The translations under genes were made by a program, and so were the position numbers. From the NCBI RefSeq assembly GCF_026805325.1, contig NZ_JAPRAT010000012.1, positions 27,967 to 91,966 of the forward strand: a stretch of DNA of 64,000 bases, given 5' to 3'. Positions 45,197-54,015 of this stretch are shown in pieces. This DNA is from Natronobacillus azotifigens. Lineage in GTDB: Bacteria; Bacillota; Bacilli; Bacillales; Amphibacillaceae. Positions within the stretch are counted from its first letter, which is position 1. Each line of letters opens with the position of its first letter. The notes below the pieces were generated by a model. The model did not search any database. It was not told the origin of the DNA and worked only from the letters and a program-made list of their open reading frames with translations.

Positions 45197-47389
45197 ATGA
45201 CAATCTTATTTGAAAAAAATACGAAAACATTTCATCTGCAATCCAAAAATACAAGTTATATTTTCAGAATTGTAAAAAACGGTAATTTAGCACACCTTTA
45301 TTGGGGAAAAAAGGTGAATCAATACAACGGATCAAATGAGTTTATTTTCGCAGAAAGATCATTTTCTCCAAATCCAGATCCGGAGAATTGGGATGCTCGC
45401 TATTCATTGGATACTTTACCGCAAGAGTATCCTGCCTATGGCAATTCTGATTTCAGAAATCCCGCTTATCAAGTACAGTTTGAGAATGGTACAACAATTA
45501 CTGATTTACGTTACGTCTCACATGTTATAAATCAAGGTAAACCATTATTAGCTGATTTGCCGGCGACATACGTTGAATCAATAGATGAAGCGGAGACATT
45601 AGAAATTACCCTAGTAGATGAATTAACAAATCTGAAAGTAATACTATCGTATACAATCTTCAACGATTTTAATGCGATTACACGATCCTCGCGTTTTGTT
45701 AATGAAGGAAATAGCTCTCTAAAGCTATTAAAACCAGCTAGTATGAGTCTCGATTTTCAACAGAATGATTTTGACCTAATTACATTACCTGGTGCTTGGG
45801 CTAGAGAACGGCATATAGAAAGAGCAGATCTGCGCTCAGGTGTCCAATCTATTGAGAGTAGAAGAGGAACAAGTAGTCATCAGCAAAATCCTTTCATGGC
45901 GTTAGTGGGGAAGGGAACAGATGAAAACCATGGGGAAGTTTTCGCGTTTAACCTTGTGTATAGTGGTAACTTTTTAGGATCCGTTGAAGTAGATCAATTT
46001 AGTAATTCCCGTGTCACGATGGGTATTAACCCCTTTGATTTCAATTGGCTATTGAAGGCAGGTGAGTCGTTTCAAACGCCAGAAGTGGTCATGGTTTATT
46101 CTAGTGATGGCTTAGGTGCAATGTCTCGAACATACCATCATTTATATCGTAAACGACTCTGTAGAGGGAATTATAGAGATAAGGAACGCCCGATTTTAAT
46201 TAATAACTGGGAAGCCACTTACTTTGATTTTAATGAGGAGAAAATCTATGAAATTGCAAAAAAGGCAAAAAGCTTAGGTGTTGAACTTTTTGTCTTAGAT
46301 GATGGTTGGTTTGGAGATCGTAATAGTGATAAAGGATCATTAGGTGATTGGTATATTGATAAGAAAAAAATACCAAGTGGTTTAGATGTGTTAGCTGATA
46401 AAATTAATAAGCTAGATATGAAGTTTGGGTTATGGTTTGAACCGGAAATGATCTCACCAGATAGTGATTTGTATCGCGAACATCCGGATTGGTGTATCCA
46501 TGTTCCAGAAAGAAATCGTTCTGAAGGAAGAAATCAGTTGATTTTAGACTTTTCAAGAGAAGATGTATGTGAAGAAATTATCAAAAGAGTTTCTGATATT
46601 TTAGAAAAAAATCCTATTTCCTATGTGAAGTGGGACATGAATCGTCATATGACTGAAACGGGATCGGCAAGTTTGCCTCCTGAACGGCAAAGAGAAACTG
46701 CACACCGTTATATGTTAGGTGTCTATAAAGTTATGGAGCGCATAACAACGAAATTCCCTCACATATTATTTGAGAGTTGCTCGGGTGGTGGAGGTAGATT
46801 TGATCCAGGAATGCTTTACTATATGCCTCAAACATGGACAAGTGACAATACCGATGCAGTGGAACGTTTGAAAATACAATATGGGACCAGTCTTGCGTAT
46901 CCTATTATTTCTATGGGTTCTCATGTTTCTGCAGTTCCGAATCATCAAGTGAATCGAATGACTTCAATGGATGTTCGAGGTCATGTAGCGATGTCGGGTA
47001 ATCTAGGATACGAACTTGATGTGACGAAACTTACAGAAAATGAGTTGCAAGCCATGGCAGCACAAATAAAAAAATATAAAAAGATACGATCAATCATTCA
47101 GTTTGGAGAATTCTACCGATTGTTAAGTCCATTTAGTAGCAATGACACGTCTTGGATCTATGTAACAGAAAACAAAACAGAAGCTGTTTTTGTGTATATT
47201 TCTGTTCTAGCAATACCAAATGCTCCATTTAAAAAGATAAAATTAAATGGTTTAGCTTCAGGTAAAAAATATTACATTGAGGAGTTAGAAAAAAGTTACT
47301 ATGGTGATGAGCTAATGAATGCAGGATTAAACATTAATCATTCTCATTCGGACTTCTCAAGTATATTGTTAACATTAAAAGAGATATAA
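45197..47389 (+). CDS. GH36 alpha-galactosidase (second copy), cytoplasmic
   Basis: A 730-residue enzyme, a paralogue of the one at 36653. The nucleophile is Asp480 (YVKWDMNRH) and the acid/base Asp550 (TSDNTDA) after SCSGGGGRFDPGM. There is no signal peptide. The start at 45197 is chosen because GCGGAGGT lies 4 bases before it, while the in-frame AUG 30 bases upstream has none. Two divergent copies could differ in preference for galactose on internal or terminal mannose units; this cannot be read from the sequence. A weak G-rich hairpin (about 45056-45090) separates it from the GH26 gene. Confidence 0.92.
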   Translation: MTILFEKNTKTFHLQSKNTSYIFRIVKNGNLAHLYWGKKVNQYNGSNEFIFAERSFSPNPDPENWDARYSLDTLPQEYPAYGNSDFRNPAYQVQFENGTTITDLRYVSHVINQGKPLLADLPATYVESIDEAETLEITLVDELTNLKVILSYTIFNDFNAITRSSRFVNEGNSSLKLLKPASMSLDFQQNDFDLITLPGAWARERHIERADLRSGVQSIESRRGTSSHQQNPFMALVGKGTDENHGEVFAFNLVYSGNFLGSVEVDQFSNSRVTMGINPFDFNWLLKAGESFQTPEVVMVYSSDGLGAMSRTYHHLYRKRLCRGNYRDKERPILINNWEATYFDFNEEKIYEIAKKAKSLGVELFVLDDGWFGDRNSDKGSLGDWYIDKKKIPSGLDVLADKINKLDMKFGLWFEPEMISPDSDLYREHPDWCIHVPERNRSEGRNQLILDFSREDVCEEIIKRVSDILEKNPISYVKWDMNRHMTETGSASLPPERQRETAHRYMLGVYKVMERITTKFPHILFESCSGGGGRFDPGMLYYMPQTWTSDNTDAVERLKIQYGTSLAYPIISMGSHVSAVPNHQVNRMTSMDVRGHVAMSGNLGYELDVTKLTENELQAMAAQIKKYKKIRSIIQFGEFYRLLSPFSSNDTSWIYVTENKTEAVFVYISVLAIPNAPFKKIKLNGLASGKKYYIEELEKSYYGDELMNAGLNINHSHSDFSSILLTLKEI

Positions 47390-47402
47390 TTCAAAGAGTA
47401 AA

Positions 47403-47443
47403 AAAACGAAGCTTCTCTAGAAAAAGAGAAGCTTCGTTTTTGG
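47403..47443. terminator. Strong terminator after the second GH36 gene
   Basis: A perfect 16-bp stem AAAACGAAGCTTCTCT / AGAGAAGCTTCGTTTT with a 6-base loop and T/A-rich flanks; it could work in both directions. Confidence 0.9.
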
Positions 47444-47499
47444 TAATACAAAATTCAAGGAGTTAGCTCGTTGTAAAATTTATATCAATTCTTTTTTTA

Positions 47500-47990
47500 T
47501 TAGCTATATATAGCGGTATCGGCTTGCTTAAGAAGTTCTTCTGAATAAGTAGAGTCCATCGGGAATGTACTTATACCGATACTACCTGACACATTAATTA
47601 TGTTAGACTGGTTTACTAAGATTATCGACGAGTTTCTGTGCATATTTTTCTAGTAATTTGTGATCGTTGGTGTTCATTAGTACGACAAATGCATCACCGC
47701 CATTTCGGTAAATGGAATTAGTTTTATACTGATAATCACTATGAATATCTACATGATGAGTTTTTCCTTTCGTTGATGATATGATACGTTTTGAAATTGC
47801 TTTGAGTAATCCATCTCCAACATCATGACCATGTGAATCATTGACTTGTTTAAAACCATCAATGTCAATATAGAAAATAGAAAAAGGCTTCGACGTATTT
47901 GTTGCTGTTTCAAGGCTATCATAAAAAAAGCGTCAATTAGATAAAACTGTTAATGTGTCAGTATCTGCGAAATAAGCTAGTTTACTAATT
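47500..47990 (-). pseudogene. Broken GGDEF (diguanylate cyclase-type) gene fragment
   Basis: Translation of the minus strand gives GGDEF-domain pieces: LAYFADTDTLTVLSN, then FSIFYIDIDGFKQVNDSHGH and YRNGGDAFVVLMN, and in another frame INVSGSIGISTFP with ELLKQADTAIYS. A TGA (47933-47935) interrupts the start of the domain, and a frame change is needed near 47600. The N-terminal sensor part is absent. The signature reads GGDAF instead of GGDEF. The fragment can no longer make c-di-GMP, barring sequencing error. Confidence 0.8.
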
Positions 47991-48162
47991 AGGGACTGTG
48001 ATTGCTCAGAATTTCTCATCTGACTTTACATTTAACAACATGGACGCAGCGAATGAGCACCTGATAACTATACTATTAGACGTGAATAAACGACCACATC
48101 ATGAACACAAAATCTCAAAAAATCAGCTATTAAATAAGGAAAGAGAAACAAATGGAATCACT

Positions 48163-48210
48163 ACGATTCAAGGCCCTTTATTATCATCTTTTAGGGAAGT
48201 TTTACTTTAT
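48163..48210 (+). repeat. Hairpin repeat family, relic R7
   Basis: GATTCAAGGCCCTTTATTATC followed by TTTTAGGGAAGTTTTACTTTAT resembles the duplicated CCTTTAGG box joined directly to the right end, with the second hairpin lost. It lies beside the GGDEF relic; bases 47991-48330 hold no credible gene. Confidence 0.5.
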
Positions 48211-48338
48211 AAAAAGATTAGTTGAAGTGTTTATGTGATATGAGTTGTAAAAACGGTAAAAAATATTATTTGTGTTCATTATACCATATCTTCCGAGTAG
48301 TGTGCACATTCTATCGTAACAAAAACTAATGTTAAATT

Positions 48339-48378
48339 AACTTAACGATTAGCTTTTCATCCGTAAAAATGTTATGAT
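48339..48378 (+). promoter_or_regulatory. Operator-like site and -10 box before the second GH113 gene
   Basis: AACTTAACGATTAGCT (48339-48354) is a shortened relative of the cluster operator. TATGAT (48373-48378) is a possible -10 box; the -35 region is poor. Confidence 0.5.
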
Positions 48379-48445
48379 GCTATTTAGCGACATTCAAAAT
48401 TAAGTTTAAGTGTTATTACATATTTATTTTCGAGGATGGTGGGCA

Positions 48446-49405
48446 ATGAAAGATTTGTTAATTAAAGGTATGACATATGGGTGGAATACAACTCGTGGAA
48501 AATACCAAACGAAAGAAGCAGTCGAATCAATGGAAAAGCTAAAAGAAACGGGAGCAGAGTGGATAGCTTTGTCCTTTTATACTTTCCAAGAGACATACTC
48601 TTCTACAGAGATAGTCTTTGATTATGGGCATACTATGACAGATAGAGATATCGATTTCGCTGTAAAAAAAGCAAAAGAGATGAATATGAAAGTATGTTTA
48701 AAGCCGGTAGTAAATTCTAGAGACAGGATATGGAGAGCTAGAATAGGATTTCCAGAGGAAGCGGTCGCCCTTTGGGCAAAATGGTTTGATTCTTATACAA
48801 AATTTATGCTCCACTATGCAGAATTAGCTGAGAAATTAGGATGTGAGATGCTTTGTATAGGATGTGAAATGGTTGCAACAGAAGGACAAACAGAACATTG
48901 GAGGCAATTAATAGAATCGGTTAGAGAAGTTTATCATGGGCCATTGATTTATAATGCGAATCACGGTAAGGAAGAAGGGGTTGAATGGTTTGATAATGTA
49001 GACATCATTGGAACAAGTGCATATTATCCAGTAGCTGAGAAACCAGGTGATAGTGAAGAAAACATGATCAAAAATTGGGAACTTGTGAAAATAAAGATGC
49101 AGAAATTAAGCAGAAAATTTAATAAACCCATTCTATTCATGGAAATTGGCTGTAGAAGTGCAGAGGGTTGCGCTACGATGCCCTGGGATTTTTCTAATAC
49201 ACATTTACCATTTAGCGAAGATGAACAAGCAAAATTTTATTCCTCAGTACTCAAAGTGTTTTGGGACGAGCCGTGGTTTGCAGGCTTCTTTTGGTGGGAT
49301 TGGAGTGTCGATTTATATCCATTAGATAAAGCTAAAACAAATCTTGGGTTTGATATATATGGTAAGAAGGCTGAACGTGTATTAAAAGAGTGGTACCTCC
49401 AATAA
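48446..49405 (+). CDS. GH113 beta-1,4-mannanase/mannosidase (second copy), cytoplasmic
   Basis: A 319-residue TIM-barrel enzyme, paralogue of the one at 12786, sharing KGMTYGWNTTRG, CLKPVVNSRD, acid/base Glu141 in CIGCEMVA, nucleophile Glu233 in FMEIGCRS and WWDWSVDLY. No signal peptide. The AUG at 48446 has GAGG/GGTGGG in front; an in-frame AUG 36 bases earlier is less likely. It probably trims imported mannooligosaccharides. A strong terminator follows. Confidence 0.87.
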   Translation: MKDLLIKGMTYGWNTTRGKYQTKEAVESMEKLKETGAEWIALSFYTFQETYSSTEIVFDYGHTMTDRDIDFAVKKAKEMNMKVCLKPVVNSRDRIWRARIGFPEEAVALWAKWFDSYTKFMLHYAELAEKLGCEMLCIGCEMVATEGQTEHWRQLIESVREVYHGPLIYNANHGKEEGVEWFDNVDIIGTSAYYPVAEKPGDSEENMIKNWELVKIKMQKLSRKFNKPILFMEIGCRSAEGCATMPWDFSNTHLPFSEDEQAKFYSSVLKVFWDEPWFAGFFWWDWSVDLYPLDKAKTNLGFDIYGKKAERVLKEWYLQ

Positions 49406-49413
49406 ATCAATTG

Positions 49414-49455
49414 AAAATAAACAAACACCAGACTTTAATGGTGTTTGTTTATTTT
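49414..49455. terminator. Bidirectional terminator after the second GH113 gene
   Basis: A perfect 17-bp stem AAAATAAACAAACACCA / TGGTGTTTGTTTATTTT with an 8-base loop. It would also stop transcription coming from the AraC-type relic on the other strand. Confidence 0.9.
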
Positions 49456-49489
49456 GCTATGGTTTCAATTATCTTAGTTAAACTTAGAG

Positions 49490-49867
49490 AGGTCATTTAA
49501 ACGAAACAATACATCGTGTTCGTTGGTTAAAATGAGATTATTGATAATTAAGCATGTTCTGTTCATATCACTCCCTATCTTAGATCCATTGAAGCCAATT
49601 CAATACTATTCCCAGGGGTCATTTTTCTGCTCCATAATAGGTAATAACATGAGGTGGAATAAGGAACCCCTACCCCCTCTTCACGTGTAGGTTTCGTGTT
49701 CCTAATTTAAATACTCCTTTTCCTTTCTTTATATAATGTAATAAATAATATTCACGAATGGCTGGACCATAGAAATGGTTTGGCATACATAATTCCTGGC
49801 CATAATTATGTAAATATAAATCATTCGCAAGTGAATTATAAGGAACATATACCATTATTTGAGACAT
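49490..49867 (-). pseudogene. Broken AraC-family regulator gene, N-terminal domain only
   Basis: It starts normally (AUG at 49867, GGAGGT 5 bases before) with residues typical of the AraC sugar-sensing cupin domain: YLHNYGQELCMP, HFYGPAIREYYLLHYI, KGKGVFKLG. The frame ends at 49670; resumed homology in other frames gives GFLIPPHVITYYGAEK and DPWE-Y-IGFNGSK with stop codons at 49606-49608 and 49600-49602. No helix-turn-helix domain remains. It was probably a local activator next to the GH1 gene and is now dead. The downstream boundary is approximate. Confidence 0.75.
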
Positions 49868-50088
49868 GAGATACCTCCGATAACTAGTATTTTAACTTAT
49901 TTATTAACTTTATTTACTTTACCTAACCAATAGTAAATAGTGTTGAAATTATTGTCAATATCGTTCTTCTCTTTTTGTGAAAGTCATAGTATTATCACAT
50001 GATAAACTAGTATTTAACCATATTTTTTGATGATAAATGTATTAAGTAATAATTCACTATTAACTCACTTAGTTAATCTGTTATATAG

Positions 50089-50142
50089 TTGACAAGGAAG
50101 TGTTTTAAATAATAAAATGAAAATAAGACTTAATCGATAAAC
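50089..50142 (+). promoter_or_regulatory. Promoter and LacI-type operator of the GH1 gene
   Basis: TTGACA (50089-50094), 18-base spacer, TAAAAT (50113-50118), then operator-like ACTTAATCGATAAAC (50128-50142) at the same relative place as operator 2 of the transporter promoters. The spacer operator is missing here. Confidence 0.7.
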
Positions 50143-50220
50143 TTATATTTCAGGTGATACATACGTATGAAGGTTTATTATAAGTTTTGCGAATTTAAAA
50201 AGAAGAGAGGAAGATAAATC

Positions 50221-51567
50221 ATGACTATTATTCAATTTCCCGAAGAAATGAAATGGGGAACAGCTACTGCTTCCTATCAAATAGAAGGGGCAGCAAATAT
50301 TGACGGAAGAGGACAATCAATTTGGGATGCCTTTTCAAAAACTCCTGGAAAAATTGTAAACGGTGACAATGGTGACATTGCTTGTGATAGCTATCATCGT
50401 TTTGAAGAAGACATTAAGATTATGAAAGATCTAGGTATTACCACGTATCGTTTCTCTATAGCCTGGCCAAGGGTAATTCCCCAAGGAGTTGGTGATGTAA
50501 ATCAAGAAGGACTAGACTTTTATCATCGCATGGTGGATTGCTTACTTGAAAATGAGATTGAGCCAATGTGTACACTATATCATTGGGACCTCCCACAAGC
50601 ACTTCAAGACAAAGGAGGGTGGGATAATAGAGAGACAATTGATGCGTTTGTTGAATATGCGGAACTAATGTTTAAACAATTCGAGGGGAAAATAAAGTAT
50701 TGGATAACATTTAATGAACCATGGTGTGCATCATTTTTATCGAATTATATAGGTGTACATGCACCAGGTTTTCAAGATCTTCAATTAGCAACAAATGTTG
50801 CTCACCATATACTTGTAGCTCATGGGAAAACTGTAAAAAAATACCGTGGATTAAATAGTAAAGAGGGTCAAATTGGCTATGCTCCTAATGTGGAATGGAA
50901 TGAACCATTTAGTAATAGGCAAGAAGATATTGATGCATGTCGTCGAGCAAGTGGCTGGTTTATAGAGTGGTTTATGGATCCTGTTTTTAAAGGGGAGTAC
51001 CCTTCATTTATGACAGAATGGTTTAAAGAAAAAGAAGGGGTTACTGTTCCAGTTTTAGAAGGGGATATGGAGTTGATTTCTCAACCAATCGATTTTCTAG
51101 GAATTAATTATTATACAGGCAGTGTAAGCAAACATACGGATGGTGGATTGCTTCATCACGAACAAGTCGATCAAGGTTATCAAAAAACAGATATAGGGTG
51201 GAATGTTTTTCCTGAAGGTTTTTATAAAGTATTAGTATATATTAAAGACCGTTATGGTAATGTTCCTATCTATATTACAGAAAATGGTTCTTGTTATAAT
51301 GATGAACCAGTGAATGGTGTAGTAAAAGATGAAGGGCGCATCACTTATTTAAGGCAACATTTAACAGCACTACGTCGCGCTATGCATTCAGGAGTCAATA
51401 TAAAAGGGTATATGACATGGTCACTTTTGGATAACTTTGAATGGGCGGAAGGGTATTCAATGCGTTTTGGAATAGTATTCGTGAATTATCGAACATTAGA
51501 ACGCATTAAAAAAGATAGCTTTTACTGGTATAAACAAACGGTACAAAACAACTTTTTTGAGATCTAG
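50221..51567 (+). CDS. GH1 beta-glucosidase, cytoplasmic
   Basis: A 448-residue retaining glycosidase. It begins with FPEEMKWGTATASYQIEGA, with the acid/base Glu166 in TFNEPW and the nucleophile Glu354 in ITENGSCY; the aglycone-side WSLLDNFEWAEGY motif indicates the beta-glucosidase branch rather than a 6-phospho-glycosidase. No signal peptide. It probably cleaves glucose from glucomannan-derived oligosaccharides or cellobiose, and may also accept beta-mannosides. AGAGAGGAAG is the ribosome site. Confidence 0.93.
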   Translation: MTIIQFPEEMKWGTATASYQIEGAANIDGRGQSIWDAFSKTPGKIVNGDNGDIACDSYHRFEEDIKIMKDLGITTYRFSIAWPRVIPQGVGDVNQEGLDFYHRMVDCLLENEIEPMCTLYHWDLPQALQDKGGWDNRETIDAFVEYAELMFKQFEGKIKYWITFNEPWCASFLSNYIGVHAPGFQDLQLATNVAHHILVAHGKTVKKYRGLNSKEGQIGYAPNVEWNEPFSNRQEDIDACRRASGWFIEWFMDPVFKGEYPSFMTEWFKEKEGVTVPVLEGDMELISQPIDFLGINYYTGSVSKHTDGGLLHHEQVDQGYQKTDIGWNVFPEGFYKVLVYIKDRYGNVPIYITENGSCYNDEPVNGVVKDEGRITYLRQHLTALRRAMHSGVNIKGYMTWSLLDNFEWAEGYSMRFGIVFVNYRTLERIKKDSFYWYKQTVQNNFFEI

Positions 51568-51610
51568 TTCTGGTAAATAATATAATAATTCATTTGACAA
51601 TTGACTTGAG

Positions 51611-51644
51611 GAGTTAGGTAGAATATCCTACTTAACTCTTTTTT
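51611..51644 (+). terminator. Rho-independent terminator after the GH1 gene
   Basis: GAGTTAGGTAG pairs with CTACTTAACTC (one wobble), followed by a T-run. Confidence 0.88.
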
Positions 51645-51722
51645 GTTTTCTCTATCCAAGTACTAATAGGGATTGACTAGTGTTACTTAAAATCTATTAA
51701 TATTTTTAGTTAAATTTGCCTA

Positions 51723-51772
51723 TTGTTTAAGCAATCGATTACCTTTACAATATAATTATGTAAGCGGATTCA
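51723..51772 (+). promoter_or_regulatory. Promoter and CRE site of the GH5 mannanase gene
   Basis: TTGTTT (51723-51728), 17-base spacer, TACAAT (51746-51751). ATGTAAGCGGATTCA (51758-51772) matches the CcpA consensus WTGNAANCGNWNNCW at every fixed position and covers the likely start of transcription. The spacer contains AAGCAATCGATTACC, a possible distant relative of the LacI-type operator. Confidence 0.7.
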
Positions 51773-51883
51773 TAATTACCTTTGTTCTTTCAATTAAGAA
51801 GGAGGTGAAACGAGAAAAAAACAATGTAATAGATTTAAACACCTATGAACTTGCATAAACTAAAAATTTATGGAGGTTTTTTT

Positions 51884-53377
51884 ATGAGGTTAAGTGGTAA
51901 AGTGATTTTAACGTGCGTGTTACTTTTTTCATTGGTATTCTCTTTTTCCGTTGAATCGCCTATTCAGGCAAGTACAAGAGGTTTTCAGGTAAATGGGACT
52001 CAATTACTTGATGCCAATGGAAATTCTTTTGTTATGAGAGGCGTTAATCACGGACATGCTTGGTACAAAGATACGTATAGCACAGTAATTCCGGCTGTTG
52101 CTGCTACGGGAGCGAATACAATTCGTATTGTACTATCTGATGGAGGGCAATGGCAGAAAGATGACATTAATACTATTAGAAATATAGTTGATTTGGCTGA
52201 ACAGCACAATTTAATAACGGTTCTAGAGGTACATGATGCAACTGGAGATGACTCAATTGCTTCACTTAATCGAGCTACAGACTATTGGATTGAAATGAGA
52301 AGTGCGTTAATCGGTAAAGAGGACACCGTTATTATTAATATTGCAAACGAATGGTACGGTACTTGGGATGGAATCGCTTGGGCAGAGGGATATAGACAGG
52401 TGATTCCTCGTTTACGAGATGCTGGCTTAAATCATACGTTAATCGTTGATGCGGCCGGTTGGGGGCAGTATCCGCAATCGATATTCGATTATGGAAACGA
52501 AGTATTTAACGCTGATCCTCAAGGAAACGTGATGTTTTCCATTCATATGTACGAGTATGCAGGTGGAGACGCAAATACTGTAAGAAACAATATTGATCGT
52601 GTTCTTAATAACGGTCTAGCGGCTATCATTGGTGAATTTGGACACTATCATACAAATGGAAATGTTGACGAAGACACCATTCTTAGTCATTCTGAACAAA
52701 GAGGAGTGGGTTGGTTAGCGTGGTCGTGGAAAGGTAACAGTGCTGAATGGGCTTATTTAGACATGTCAAATGACTGGGGAGGCACTAATTTAACTTGGTA
52801 TGGAGACAGAATAATAAATGGAGTTAATGGGATTAGGTCTACTAGTCGGGTTGCTAGCGTCTTTACAGAAGATGGAACCGAACCGCCAATAGATCCAGTA
52901 GATCCAACTCCGCCATCAGAGCCAAGTGCAACACTCTATAGTTTTGAAGATGGTACCCAAGGCTGGTCTGGTTCTAATGTTAACGGCGGCCCATGGGCAG
53001 TATCGGAATGGAGTTCACATGGCAGTCAATCTTTGAAAGCTGATGTTATGCTAACGGCTAACTCTAAGTATTACTTATCTCTTATTCAAAATATGGACTT
53101 TTCAAATAGGTCAACGATGACAGCTACTGTTAGGCATGCAAGTTGGGGTAACGTAGGAAGTGGTATGCAAGCAAAAATATATGTTAAAACAGGATCGGGT
53201 TGGACATGGCATGATGGTAGTAATGTAGATATTAGTCAGAATGCAACAGATGTCTCCATCGATTTGTCATCTATTCCAAACTTAAGCCAAGTTAGAGAAA
53301 TTGGTGTTGAATTCATCACTTCTGGTAATAGCTACGGTCAATCAGCAATATATCTGGATAACGTCAGAGTGTATTAA
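51884..53377 (+). CDS. Secreted GH5 beta-1,4-mannanase with C-terminal carbohydrate-binding module
   Basis: A 497-residue endo-mannanase (EC 3.2.1.78). The signal peptide (about 1-31) ends near IQAS. The GH5_8-type catalytic domain (about 32-330) has acid/base Glu156 in NIANEWYG and nucleophile Glu251 in IIGEFGHYH. A Pro/Asp linker (PPIDPVDPTPPSEP) leads to a beta-sandwich module (about 355-497) with KTGSGWTWHDG, related to two modules of the double-GH26 enzyme. The architecture resembles known alkaline mannanases of Bacillus. The start at 51884 is chosen for its GGAGGT at 6 bases. Confidence 0.93.
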   Translation: MRLSGKVILTCVLLFSLVFSFSVESPIQASTRGFQVNGTQLLDANGNSFVMRGVNHGHAWYKDTYSTVIPAVAATGANTIRIVLSDGGQWQKDDINTIRNIVDLAEQHNLITVLEVHDATGDDSIASLNRATDYWIEMRSALIGKEDTVIINIANEWYGTWDGIAWAEGYRQVIPRLRDAGLNHTLIVDAAGWGQYPQSIFDYGNEVFNADPQGNVMFSIHMYEYAGGDANTVRNNIDRVLNNGLAAIIGEFGHYHTNGNVDEDTILSHSEQRGVGWLAWSWKGNSAEWAYLDMSNDWGGTNLTWYGDRIINGVNGIRSTSRVASVFTEDGTEPPIDPVDPTPPSEPSATLYSFEDGTQGWSGSNVNGGPWAVSEWSSHGSQSLKADVMLTANSKYYLSLIQNMDFSNRSTMTATVRHASWGNVGSGMQAKIYVKTGSGWTWHDGSNVDISQNATDVSIDLSSIPNLSQVREIGVEFITSGNSYGQSAIYLDNVRVY

Positions 53378-53417
53378 TACCCAGGAAAGCGAGACAGAGA
53401 ATGTTAGTTTACTCTAT

Positions 53418-53449
53418 AAAGAGAGAGGATATATTTCCTCTCTCTTTTT
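53418..53449. terminator. Terminator after the GH5 gene
   Basis: A perfect 12-bp stem AAAGAGAGAGGA / TCCTCTCTCTTT with a T-run after it. It lies between convergent genes. Confidence 0.88.
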
Positions 53450-53485
53450 CATTTAATTAATGAGTTTAGTATTGTAATTACACCC

Positions 53486-53839
53486 CTAGCGAATCCATGA
53501 ACGTGCTACATCTTCTTCTTCAAAAGAGAAAGTCTTAAATTCGAGATCCGTAAAAGCATCGACTGCTTTTTCTACTACTGAGATAACGCTAGAATCTGTT
53601 ACCACAGCATATTTATCGATACTGTCCATATACTGTTTGGCGAAATCGAAACGGTTATTAATAGCAGCAAGTTCTACTTTAGGAATATTCACTAAGCGAA
53701 CGAGTAGATTTACTTTTCCGTATTCTTCAATTACCTGTTTTACTTCTCGTAAAATCATGTCATCTTCAGCTTTTGTGATCTCATCAGATACTTCATATTC
53801 TAAAATGTTTTTTTCACTAGTCTCTAATTTTTTAATCAT
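53486..53839 (-). CDS. SpoIIAA-like (STAS-related) protein
   Basis: A 117-residue cytoplasmic protein. The alternating pattern ILEYEVSDEITKAEDD, LLVRLVNIPKVELAAI, KYAVVTDSSVISV fits the SpoIIAA-like family (PF11964 type), a STAS-like fold of unknown cellular role. A GGAGGG site precedes the AUG. It is transcribed against its mannan-related neighbours and is probably unrelated to them. Family assignment is by recalled pattern. Confidence 0.7.
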   Translation of the reverse strand: MIKKLETSEKNILEYEVSDEITKAEDDMILREVKQVIEEYGKVNLLVRLVNIPKVELAAINNRFDFAKQYMDSIDKYAVVTDSSVISVVEKAVDAFTDLEFKTFSFEEEDVARSWIR

Positions 53840-53947
53840 GAATTTCCCTCCTAAATGTGTCTTTATATGTGTTTATTACCCAGTTAGACAATAGCTCAAA
53901 CGAATCTATCGGTTGTGTGAATAAAATTTTTATGATATCTGTTTTTT

Positions 53948-53962
53948 ACGAAAGCGTTTTCT
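53948..53962 (+). promoter_or_regulatory. CRE-like site before the GH3 gene
   Basis: ACGAAAGCGTTTTCT fits the CcpA consensus with one mismatch (C for T at position 2). It is 54 bases before the start codon, with a possible -10 box TAAGAT just after it (53965-53970). Confidence 0.55.
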
Positions 53963-54015
53963 GTTAAGATGTAAATATGGTAATTTAAATACTAAGAAAA
54001 AATGGAGGAAATCTA

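Noticed and set aside
47998..48225. 75-codon open frame on the plus strand
   Set aside because: No ribosome binding site, composition unlike neighbouring proteins, and it runs through a repeat relic; treated as chance.
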